This document shows positions 7,452 to 14,357 of a stretch of DNA of 17,557 nucleotides, piece after piece. The number at the start of each line of letters is the position of its first letter. Position 1 is the first letter of the stretch. The position numbers were made by a program, and so were the translations under genes. The stretch comes from an uncultured Alistipes sp. Lineage in GTDB: Bacteria > Bacteroidota > Bacteroidia > Bacteroidales > Rikenellaceae. Location of the stretch: assembly GCA_900769745.1 (NCBI GenBank), contig CAAGHX010000179.1:1-17557 (forward strand). Reading direction: 5' to 3'. The notes beneath the pieces were generated by a model. It saw only the letters and a list, made by a program, of their open reading frames with translations, was not told the origin of the DNA and did no database searches.

Positions 7452-8156
7452 CTACAAAAGTTTCTTCTTCGATGGGATAACCACAAAGTCCTTTAGGTAG
7501 AAAGGCTCGAAGTAGGCTATATCCTCGGTCTTGCCCTCCTGCAGGCGCTGCTCGGCCAGGCGTGCAAGGCCACGGGCCGATGGGGTGATGTTGATATATG
7601 TAGCATCGGGCAGCACCTCGCAGCACTTGGCAGCTCCATTACCGAAAATCACCAATTGCTTCTCCTTGCGCCACTCAGCAAAACTCTCCTCGGTCACAAT
7701 CTCGGCAGACACCTCGCTCACTGGCTCACCCTGGGCATTGAACAGGCGAGTGTAAACCTCCATACGGCGTGCATCGACCATAGGGCAGAGGATGGCATCG
7801 TCCCAATTCTCCACATCGAGAATACCCGCCTCGTTGTCCTCGATAGCCACCGCAGCCAGCGCATCGAGCGAGCCTACGGCCACCAAAGGAATCTGCAAGC
7901 CATAGCACATACCCTTTGCAAACGACACGCCTATGCGCAATCCGGTGTATGAGCCAGGACCCATACCCACCGCAATAGCATCTAGTTCGTCGGGTGCAAC
8001 ATCGTTCTCGCGCAGCAGCTCATCGACAAACACGCCCACACGCTTTGCGTGGTCACGACCCTCGTCGCTCTCGCGCAGCGAAATAAGCTCACCATCTCTG
8101 GATAAACCAACCGAACAGATGTCTGTTCCTGTCTCAATGCAAAGTATCAATGCCAT
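7452..8156 (-). CDS. tsaB: tRNA threonylcarbamoyladenosine biosynthesis protein TsaB
   Basis: A 234-residue ASKHA-fold protein that partners TsaD and TsaE in making the t6A base at position 37 of ANN-decoding tRNAs. The start MALILCIETGTD is the phosphate-loop strand of the fold, and the TsaB signature GMGPGSYTGLRIG lies at about 69-81. Length is normal for the family. Its start is 18 nt downstream of the HAD phosphatase gene on the same strand, consistent with one transcript. The 56-nt gap to the next gene has no clear terminator or promoter. Confidence 0.96.
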   Translation of the reverse strand: MALILCIETGTDICSVGLSRDGELISLRESDEGRDHAKRVGVFVDELLRENDVAPDELDAIAVGMGPGSYTGLRIGVSFAKGMCYGLQIPLVAVGSLDALAAVAIEDNEAGILDVENWDDAILCPMVDARRMEVYTRLFNAQGEPVSEVSAEIVTEESFAEWRKEKQLVIFGNGAAKCCEVLPDATYINITPSARGLARLAEQRLQEGKTEDIAYFEPFYLKDFVVIPSKKKLL

Positions 8157-8174
8157 ATCTTTTGAATCTTAATT

Positions 8175-8957
8175 TTATATCAGGTTATAGTGCTGGAGTG
8201 CCTTCTCGACTCCATCGTCATCTACCGACAAGGTAACATAGTCGGCCACAGCCTTCAGCTCGTCGCAGCCGTTCTCCATCGCCACACCCAGGCCCACATC
8301 GCGCACGATGGGCACGTCGTTGCCTCCATCGCCAAATGCCATAGCCTCGGCAAGCGAGAGTCCGTAATACTCCATCACCTTGCTTGCGCCCACCGACTTG
8401 TCGATGCCGCGAATGTTTATGTCCATAAACTTCTCGGTCCAGCGGCTCGCTACACACTCGGGAATCTGAGGCATTACAATCTGCTCGAGCTCGGGGCTGA
8501 TGTAGGGGCACATTTGCAACACGTTCTGCGTCGCCACAATCTCATTAAGGTCGGCCTCTACGGGGGTGATGTTAATCATATCGGCCACCTCCTGTGGTCG
8601 GCCTGCGAGGCTATCGACATAGATATCCTCGTGGGTCATCACAGCGGCCGTAAAGCCATATTTTTGCTCCAGCGCAAAGACCTTCTCGACTGTCTCCTTC
8701 GGAAAGTGACACTCGAAGATTGTCTCGCCCTCGGCCGTGATGCAGTAGCTGCCGTTCACTGTGATGTAGCCGTCCACCTCGATATCCTTCACCACCTCGG
8801 TGTGGCGCAGCAGTCGGCCTGTTGCGATAAACACCTTGATGCCACGCTCACGCAAGCGCTTGATGGCACGAAGTGCCGACTCGGGCACACGGTGCGTATT
8901 GAAGCTCACCAGCGTACCGTCGATATCGAAAAAGACTGCCTTTATCTTATCTCTCAT
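8175..8957 (-). CDS. Cof-type HAD-IIB hydrolase
   Basis: A 260-residue cytoplasmic phosphatase of the haloacid dehalogenase superfamily, type IIB cap. All four catalytic motifs are visible: FFDIDGTL with nucleophile D11 and acid/base D13, T46 in IATGR, K187, and GDGGND (D210, D214) for magnesium. Members dephosphorylate sugar phosphates, pyridoxal phosphate or flavin mononucleotide. Nothing in the sequence fixes the substrate. It lies between the MBL-fold gene (21 nt gap) and tsaB (18 nt gap), consistent with one operon. Confidence 0.93.
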   Translation of the reverse strand: MRDKIKAVFFDIDGTLVSFNTHRVPESALRAIKRLRERGIKVFIATGRLLRHTEVVKDIEVDGYITVNGSYCITAEGETIFECHFPKETVEKVFALEQKYGFTAAVMTHEDIYVDSLAGRPQEVADMINITPVEADLNEIVATQNVLQMCPYISPELEQIVMPQIPECVASRWTEKFMDINIRGIDKSVGASKVMEYYGLSLAEAMAFGDGGNDVPIVRDVGLGVAMENGCDELKAVADYVTLSVDDDGVEKALQHYNLI

Positions 8958-8978
8958 CTGCGAAATATCTGTTATTTG

Positions 8979-9827
8979 TTACTCGATGCGTGCCAGGCCC
9001 TCGTTTGACACATAGTGCTCAGTGATGCCCAACTCCTTCATCCAGTCGCGCACCTCAGCAGTCTTCAGTCGGCCAAGTGGAGCGTTGTAAACCCACTTTG
9101 GCGATGGCCACAAGCAGGCGCGGAACTTCACACTCTCGTAGAAGTGCTTGTCACAACCATCCTGGCCGTGGTGTGCCATCTGCAGGTAGTCGCACTCCAA
9201 ATCCTTGGCATACTCCGAGTCGAGGAGCTTCTGTCCGCCCTCTGCGCCCAAGTCGCCCAGGAAGATAAACGACTTCTTCTGGTCCCACATCTTGAGGGCC
9301 ATGCTCGAGTTGTTGTATGGGTTACGGTTAGCCATCTCGGGATTCTTCTCCGAGAGAATCTTGAATTTCACGCCATCAATCTCAAACTCGTCGCCGCAGT
9401 GGCAATCGGTAACTTCGATATCGGCTGCGTTGTCAAGCAGAGAGTAGAGCTTGCGGGTGATTGAGCCCGTCTCGGCACTCTCGGCATCGATAAGCACATC
9501 TGGAAAACGCGAGTGGTAAACCTTATCTATCTTCAGCCCGTTGGGATTCTCCAGCAGGGCAATCAATGCAGTGATATGGTCGTCGTGGGGGTGTGAGATA
9601 ATCCACGCATCGACCTTGCCACCCAGCGCATCAATGAAACCGCGCAGGTAGTCCTTCTCGGCCGCAAAGCCGCCATCCATAACGATAACCTTGCCATTTA
9701 CGGTCTGCACCACATAGCTGTTACCTATGCCGTCAATCTGCGATGGTAACTGCCACACAACAAAACTCTTCTTCGAGCAGGCCACCACGCTGAGCAGTGC
9801 CACCAGGGCTATCAAAATCTTCTTCAT
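8979..9827 (-). CDS. ComEC/Rec2-like MBL-fold hydrolase, lipoprotein
   Basis: A 282-residue metallo-beta-lactamase-fold protein. The signal peptide ends in VVAC (C17), so the mature protein is lipid anchored outside the cytoplasm. The metal motif is SHPHDDH (H79, H81, D83, H84). Further ligands are expected at FLGD (about 200) and AHHG (about 224), the arrangement in ComEC C-terminal domains and their stand-alone relatives. Those relatives include DNA-degrading and phosphodiesterase enzymes; the substrate here is unknown. It sits 42 nt downstream of smpB, in a likely operon with HAD and tsaB. Confidence 0.88.
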   Translation of the reverse strand: MKKILIALVALLSVVACSKKSFVVWQLPSQIDGIGNSYVVQTVNGKVIVMDGGFAAEKDYLRGFIDALGGKVDAWIISHPHDDHITALIALLENPNGLKIDKVYHSRFPDVLIDAESAETGSITRKLYSLLDNAADIEVTDCHCGDEFEIDGVKFKILSEKNPEMANRNPYNNSSMALKMWDQKKSFIFLGDLGAEGGQKLLDSEYAKDLECDYLQMAHHGQDGCDKHFYESVKFRACLWPSPKWVYNAPLGRLKTAEVRDWMKELGITEHYVSNEGLARIE

Positions 9828-9869
9828 TGTAGTTAGTTATCGTTTGGGGTTAATCTTCCTTTTGCGATG

Positions 9870-10331
9870 TTACTTATACTGCTTCATTGCCTTGTCCATC
9901 TCGCGCTTGGCGTCGTTGGCCTTCAGGTACTCGCGCTTGTCGTAAGCCTTGCGACCTCGTGCAAGGCCGATTACAATCTTCGCATAGCCCTTCTCGCTGA
10001 TGAAAAGGCGCAGACCCACAACCGTCAGGCCTCTATCCTGCAAGGCTCGCTGCAGCTTGTTGAGCTCCTTGCGGTTGAGCAGCAGCTTACGGTCGCGCTT
10101 GGGGGTGTGGTTGTTGCAGGTTCCCCAGCCATACTCAGCCACGTTCATACCTCGCACCCACAACTCTCCGTTGTCGAAGTAGCAGTAGCTGTCGGTAAGC
10201 GATGCCTTGCCCAGTCGAATCGACTTTATCTCGGTGCCGACCAGCACGATGCCCGCTATGAACTCCTCGATAATCTCGTAGTCGAACGTAGCTCGCTTGT
10301 TGCGGATATTTATATTTCTATAATCTGCCAT
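9870..10331 (-). CDS. smpB: SsrA-binding protein SmpB
   Basis: A 153-residue protein that binds tmRNA and brings it to stalled ribosomes for trans-translation. The N-terminus has the NKRATFDYEI strand, the VGTEIKSIRLGKASLTDSY segment and WVRGMNVAEY, all typical of SmpB. The C-terminal tail GRKAYDKRE...AKREMDKAMKQYK is the basic helix that enters the decoding site. Length is normal. It starts a likely transcript with the three genes downstream. A TAccTTTA sequence (10416-10409) upstream is a near match to a promoter box, without a visible -33 element. Confidence 0.97.
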   Translation of the reverse strand: MADYRNINIRNKRATFDYEIIEEFIAGIVLVGTEIKSIRLGKASLTDSYCYFDNGELWVRGMNVAEYGWGTCNNHTPKRDRKLLLNRKELNKLQRALQDRGLTVVGLRLFISEKGYAKIVIGLARGRKAYDKREYLKANDAKREMDKAMKQYK

Positions 10332-10476
10332 AATCTATCTCTCAAAATTCCCTTCAGCGGCCCTTTTGTGGCATTAAATTTGCCCGAAACTATGCAGGCA
10401 GGGTCGGATAAAGGTAACTAATTCTTTTATCTTATGATATGTTTTACATACACATCTTTCTGTTTATTTTCTGTTT

Positions 10477-10502
10477 GCACACGGTGTGCGCAGCGATGCG
10501 CA
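10477..10502. repeat. Two overlapping inverted repeats between dnaG and smpB
   Basis: GCACAC-G-GTGTGC (10477-10489) overlaps TGCGCA-GCGA-TGCGCA (10487-10502). Both are perfect. They lie in the 222-nt gap downstream of dnaG and upstream of smpB. No T-run follows on either strand, so they are not a classical terminator. They could be a binding site or an RNA hairpin that stabilises the dnaG 3' end. Nothing else is recognisable in this gap. Confidence 0.5.
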
Positions 10503-10553
10503 TACGCCTCCGACCTCTGCCCTTTTTCGCTGCAAGGGTTTGCCGATGGGGGC

Positions 10554-12551
10554 TTAAAGTATCGAGCGCTGAATCTCCTTGGCTATAGCTAGCTTCACCT
10601 GGTTGAGGCGGTCGAGCTGCATCATCATCTCGCCCTGCTGCTGCTCTGTTAAACTATCATCGTCGAGCTTCGCCTGGATAGCCAAAATCATTCTTTCGAC
10701 CACCTTCGAGCGGTAGAGCATAATAGCCTTTGGCACTCCCACCGATAAAATCTCGCTCTCGCTCTCGATGTGCACATCCTTCTTGCGCCACATCTCGCTC
10801 GCCACATAGTTGTCGTCCGAGAAGAGGATATCAACCGAGGTGTTACATACCTCGGGGTTGGGGTGGTTGACAAAGTGCTGCGCGCCAATCTCTACACCCA
10901 CACCCGATGTCTCCCACAGCGAACGGTAGGTAGCCAAAATCTCGGCGTGAACAGGGTTGGCAAACTCAATCTGGTCGGTGTCGAGGTTGTGGAAAATCTC
11001 CTCGGCGATGTTTATCTCCACCGTGTTGCGTCCCTCCTGCAACTCAAAACTCTTGTGTCCCGACTTGAGCAGATACTTCACAAGTTCATACTCCAGAGTG
11101 TCCTGGCTGCTACCGGCTGTAATCCCCTTTGACGACGAAGCTGTGACGTCGATAGCGGGCTTCTCGGCAAAAGAGCCCTGCTGCTGGCGAATCTGCACCT
11201 GCTGGCGGCGGATAAACTCCTCGCCCTCCTTGTCGCCCGATGCTATGGCACGCTTGCGAGCCACCTCGGCAATGAGGACGTTCTCGTTCACGTCCATTAT
11301 GCGGGCGCACTCCTTGATGAATACCGAACGCTGTATCGAATCGGGAATCTGCACAATCGAGCGCACCATATCGTTAATCACCTCCGAGCGCTTGATGGGG
11401 TCCTGCCCAGCCTCCGAGAGCATCAACTTGGCCTTGAAGGTGAGGAAGTCCTCCTCGTTCTCGCGGATATATTGCTGCACCTGCTCGGCTGTGTGCGAGC
11501 GGGCAAATGAGTCGGGGTCTTCGGGCTCGGGCAGCAGCACCACACGCACATTCATGCCCTCCTTTAGGATAAGGTCGATACCTCTGAGCGAAGCCTTTAT
11601 GCCGGCCGAGTCGCCGTCGTAGATAACTGTGATGTTGCGTGTGAAGCGGTGCAAGAGCTGAATCTGCTCCACCGTAAGGGATGTTCCCGACGATGCCACC
11701 ACATTCTCCACACCTGCCTGGTGCATCGAGATTACATCGGTGTAACCCTCCACCATAATCGCGAAGTCCAGTTGCTGGATAGCCTTCTTGGCAAAATAGA
11801 GGCCATAGAGCTCGCGCTTCTTGCTGTAAATCTCGCTCTCGGGCGAGTTCTGATACTTGGCAACACTCTTGTCGGTACGCAGTGTACGACCACCGAATGC
11901 CACCACTCGGCCCGATATGTTGTGTACAGGGAAAATCACTCTGTCGCGGAAGCGGTCACGCAGGCGGCCGTCGCTCTCGCGCTTGATGGCAAGACCTGTC
12001 GAGAGCATATACTCTGGCTTATATCCAGCGGCGAGTGCCGCCTCGACCATCGCATCGCCCGCGGCCGAGCAGAATCCCAAGCCAAATTTACGGATTGTGG
12101 CGTCGGTGAAGCCTCGCTTCTGCGAGAAATATGAGTAGCCAATGCTCTTACCCTCGGGGTTGCCCATCAGGTATTTCGAGAAGTACTCCGATGCCCAGCC
12201 GTTGAGGGTAAACATACTCTCGCGATCGTTGTTGCGACGCACATCCTCCTCGGTCTGCTCACGCTCCTCGACCTGTATGCCGTAGCGCTTGGCCACTATT
12301 TTCAGCGCCTCGGGGTAGCTGATATTCTCCTGCTCCATCACGAAAGTGACGGCGTTGCCACCTTTGCCGCAGCCGAAACACTTAAACACACCCTTCGATG
12401 GCGACACCACGAATGAAGGGGTCTTCTCGTTGTGGAACGGACAGCAGGCCTGATAGTTCATGCCCTTCTTTTTGAGCGTAACATAGTCGCTAACAATATC
12501 CACGATATTGGCAGCAGCATATATTCGGTCTATGGTCGGGCGGTCTATCAT
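10554..12551 (-). CDS. dnaG: DNA primase DnaG
   Basis: A 665-residue primase that makes RNA primers for replication. The N-terminal CHC2 zinc-binding domain has ligands C37 and H40 in CPFHNEKTPSF and C58, C61 in CFGCGKGG. The catalytic core includes the RFRDRVIFP motif (about 200-208) and the TOPRIM domain with MVEGYTD (E268) and YDGDSAG (D312, D314). The C-terminal 200 residues form the helicase-interacting part, followed by a helical tail ending in KEIQRSIL. Length is normal for Bacteroidetes. The start codon follows a consensus promoter (12604-12634). Confidence 0.98.
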   Translation of the reverse strand: MIDRPTIDRIYAAANIVDIVSDYVTLKKKGMNYQACCPFHNEKTPSFVVSPSKGVFKCFGCGKGGNAVTFVMEQENISYPEALKIVAKRYGIQVEEREQTEEDVRRNNDRESMFTLNGWASEYFSKYLMGNPEGKSIGYSYFSQKRGFTDATIRKFGLGFCSAAGDAMVEAALAAGYKPEYMLSTGLAIKRESDGRLRDRFRDRVIFPVHNISGRVVAFGGRTLRTDKSVAKYQNSPESEIYSKKRELYGLYFAKKAIQQLDFAIMVEGYTDVISMHQAGVENVVASSGTSLTVEQIQLLHRFTRNITVIYDGDSAGIKASLRGIDLILKEGMNVRVVLLPEPEDPDSFARSHTAEQVQQYIRENEEDFLTFKAKLMLSEAGQDPIKRSEVINDMVRSIVQIPDSIQRSVFIKECARIMDVNENVLIAEVARKRAIASGDKEGEEFIRRQQVQIRQQQGSFAEKPAIDVTASSSKGITAGSSQDTLEYELVKYLLKSGHKSFELQEGRNTVEINIAEEIFHNLDTDQIEFANPVHAEILATYRSLWETSGVGVEIGAQHFVNHPNPEVCNTSVDILFSDDNYVASEMWRKKDVHIESESEILSVGVPKAIMLYRSKVVERMILAIQAKLDDDSLTEQQQGEMMMQLDRLNQVKLAIAKEIQRSIL

Positions 12552-12603
12552 CTTAAGCGCAAATTTTTCTGCCCGCTGCTTCGTACAGGGGGCTATATCG
12601 TGA

Positions 12604-12634
12604 CAAAGTTAATAAATTATATTTATTAGGCAAA
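12604..12634 (-). promoter_or_regulatory. Bacteroidetes promoter of dnaG
   Basis: On the minus strand TTTG (12634-12631), 19 nt, then TAACTTTG (12611-12604), exact matches with normal spacing. The dnaG start is 52 nt beyond the -7 box. Confidence 0.88.
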
Positions 12635-12649
12635 ATTTTCGCCTCGGCC

Positions 12650-12664
12650 GCCTCGAAAAGAGGC
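12650..12664. repeat. Short inverted repeat between divergent promoters
   Basis: GCCTC-GAAAA-GAGGC, a perfect 5-bp stem, lies between the dnaG promoter and the promoter of the thioredoxin-like gene. It may be only the remnant of a hairpin or a regulator site; support is limited to symmetry and position. Confidence 0.35.
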
Positions 12665-12679
12665 TCTGCGCGGGCAGGT

Positions 12680-12710
12680 TTTGCGATTTTGTCAGAATGT
12701 TGTATCTTTG
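12680..12710 (+). promoter_or_regulatory. Bacteroidetes promoter of the thioredoxin-fold lipoprotein gene
   Basis: TTTG (12680-12683), 19 nt, then TATCTTTG (12703-12710), exact consensus. The start codon at 12747 is 36 nt beyond the -7 box. Confidence 0.88.
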
Positions 12711-12746
12711 CCATTATTAGGCACGTAATTACAATAATTAAGCAAT

Positions 12747-13862
12747 ATGAAAAAATCTCTTTTATCAACAATTTTGCTGGCTGCCGTGCTTTTGGCTGCC
12801 TGCTCAACTCCATCGAACGTGGTGAAGGGTACGTTCGAGAATTCACCCTTTGAGAATTGGCTTGTAGAGCACTACTCAATCGCCGATGAAAAGCTCTCGA
12901 GCGATACCGTTGCACTCAAGGCTGGCGCTATCAAATTTGAGGTTGCCGACGATGTGCCAACTGTTATCTACATCACTCCAATCACTGATTTGCAGTCTTC
13001 TTTGGGTGTTGTTCTTGTTCACGAGCCAGGTCAGACTATCTCGTTCAACGCACAGATGGAGGACCGCCACATCACTAACCTTGCGGCCACAGGTTCTGCT
13101 ATCAACGAGGACTATAGCCGTGTGCACAACGAGATTAACAAAGACTACATCGAGGCTATCAAACTCAGCGACCAGATTATGGCCGAGCCTAAGAGCGAGA
13201 AGAACGAGGAACTTACTCGCCAGATTATCCGGATTTCAGAGAAAATCGAGCGCAAGAAGGTGCAGTATATCAAGAATAATACCGATAAATTGGTGTCGGC
13301 TCTCTTGCTCAGCAGCTTGAACGAGGACGAGAATATCGTGGCTTGTGCCGATGCGCTTGACGAGAGCGTGCGTGGCTCAATTTTCAGCCCTGTTTTCGAG
13401 CAGGTGGAGAAGCTTAAGGAGGAGATGGCATCGGCTATCAAGGTTGGCGACGCTGCGCCTGACTTTAAGCTGAAAAGCACTCAGGGTAAGGATCTTGCAC
13501 TCTCGGAGCTTAAGGGCAAGTGGGTGATTATCGACTTCTGGGGTTCGTGGTGCGGCTGGTGCATCAAGGACTTCCCAGCGATGAAACAGTTCTATGCTGC
13601 CAATAAGAAAAAGATTGAGATTTTGGGTGTAAACTGCAACGATACTTTCGACCGCTGGCGAGCTGCCGTAAGTGGTAACGGCCTCACTTGGCTCAATGTC
13701 CACAATCCCGAGGCAAATAGCGACGACAACGACCCTGTGGTGTTGTATGGCGTAACAGGTTTCCCAACAAAGGTTGTGGTTGACCCTAAGGGCAATATCT
13801 TTGATATTTCGGTAGGCTACAAGGAGGATTACTACTCTGAGTTGCTCAAGAAAATCAAGTAA
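12747..13862 (+). CDS. TlpA-like thiol-disulfide oxidoreductase lipoprotein
   Basis: A 371-residue exported protein with lipobox LAAC (C19). Residues about 25-225 are an N-terminal region with a beta-rich start and a charged helical part (NEINKDYIEAIKLSDQIMAEP onward), similar in layout to the DUF4369-like domain that precedes TlpA domains in Bacteroidetes. The C-terminal thioredoxin domain begins at GDAAPDFKLKSTQGKDLALSELKGK (about 233). It contains the active site WCGWC (C269 and C272) and the cis-proline loop GFPTKVVVDP. TlpA relatives usually have WCxPC; here the residue before the second Cys is Trp. The likely role is reduction or exchange of disulfides in envelope proteins. It has its own promoter and terminator, so it is monocistronic. 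Confidence 0.92.
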   Translation: MKKSLLSTILLAAVLLAACSTPSNVVKGTFENSPFENWLVEHYSIADEKLSSDTVALKAGAIKFEVADDVPTVIYITPITDLQSSLGVVLVHEPGQTISFNAQMEDRHITNLAATGSAINEDYSRVHNEINKDYIEAIKLSDQIMAEPKSEKNEELTRQIIRISEKIERKKVQYIKNNTDKLVSALLLSSLNEDENIVACADALDESVRGSIFSPVFEQVEKLKEEMASAIKVGDAAPDFKLKSTQGKDLALSELKGKWVIIDFWGSWCGWCIKDFPAMKQFYAANKKKIEILGVNCNDTFDRWRAAVSGNGLTWLNVHNPEANSDDNDPVVLYGVTGFPTKVVVDPKGNIFDISVGYKEDYYSELLKKIK

Positions 13863-13881
13863 TTTTCCGAGGAAATAGAGC

Positions 13882-13912
13882 AAAGCTCAATCCGAAAGGG
13901 TTGGGCTTTTTT
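13882..13912 (+). terminator. Intrinsic terminator after the thioredoxin-fold gene
   Basis: A 10-bp stem AGCTCAATCC (13884-13893) with GGGTTGGGCT (13898-13907), including two G-T pairs, closed by a GAAA tetraloop and followed by TTTTTT (13907-13912). It begins 22 nt after the stop codon. Confidence 0.93.
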
Positions 13913-14037
13913 GTTTGAAAATAAATCGCCTTTTGCCTTGCCCGCTCTTGTAGATAAGATTTGTTTTATCGAACTTTGTATGCGAGAAATACCTCAAAAA
14001 GATTTATGAGTGTTGTTCAAATGTGAAAATTATTTTC

Positions 14038-14045
14038 TATCTTTG
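14038..14045 (+). promoter_or_regulatory. Bacteroidetes -7 box ahead of the structured leader
   Basis: TATCTTTG matches TAnnTTTG exactly. The best -33 candidate is GTTG at 14012-14015, 22 nt upstream and one base off consensus. Transcription would start near 14050, giving a leader of about 300 nt before the lipoprotein start codon. Confidence 0.6.
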
Positions 14046-14357
14046 TTATGCCGAGTGCCGCAAAGCACAACGCAGACATATTTTATGAAAGTGTTTTCGC
14101 AGTCCTAATCTGAAAATGTGGAAGTTTTCTTGACAACGGGATAACGAACAGCACTCATTTCTTGTATATGTATGGGGGTATTGGCACATTCTGAGCCAAT
14201 GCCTCACGCTATACGAGTGTGGGGTATAGTATCGTTTATTGTTGTCATAGGTCTTTCCACAACCTTCAGATTGATAAACGGGAATCATCTCCACACTTTC
14301 TTTTTTTTACATAAACCACCGCATAGGAGATGCTACGGTATTTCAAAACTATTTACT
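14046..14357 (+). other. Long structured 5' leader of the collagen/LRR lipoprotein gene
   Basis: A non-coding stretch with a series of inverted repeats on the transcript strand. These are ATTGGC/GCCAAT (14180-14185 and 14195-14200), CTATAC/GTATAG (14209-14214 and 14224-14229), and CGTTTAT/ATAAACG (14233-14239 and 14274-14280) enclosing GTTGT/ACAAC (14241-14245 and 14259-14263). A further pair is CATCTCC/GGAGATG (14286-14292 and 14326-14332), whose loop holds a run of eight T (14302-14309). The pairs are exact and nested or sequential, which suggests a folded RNA acting on expression of the downstream gene. The frame of that gene stays open upstream to 14145, but an N-terminal extension would bury the lipoprotein signal peptide, so I treat this as leader. 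The part before 14046 (13913-14037) shows nothing recognisable. Confidence 0.55.

Noticed and set aside
8190..9008. 272-codon plus-strand ORF
   Set aside because: It is antisense to the HAD hydrolase, whose catalytic motifs are complete. The plus-strand translation shows no domain. The same applies to the plus-strand ORF at 2473-3186 opposite GH20.
14048..14113. 21-residue ORF at the start of the structured leader as a leader peptide
   Set aside because: Its ATG begins two bases after the -7 box, at or before the expected transcription start, so it is unlikely to be translated from this promoter. It shows no codon bias of the attenuation type.
14172..14357. N-terminal extension of the collagen/LRR lipoprotein (start at 14172 instead of 14358)
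   Set aside because: It would put 62 residues ahead of a clear lipoprotein signal peptide with lipobox, and the DNA there is full of inverted repeats typical of a leader RNA.
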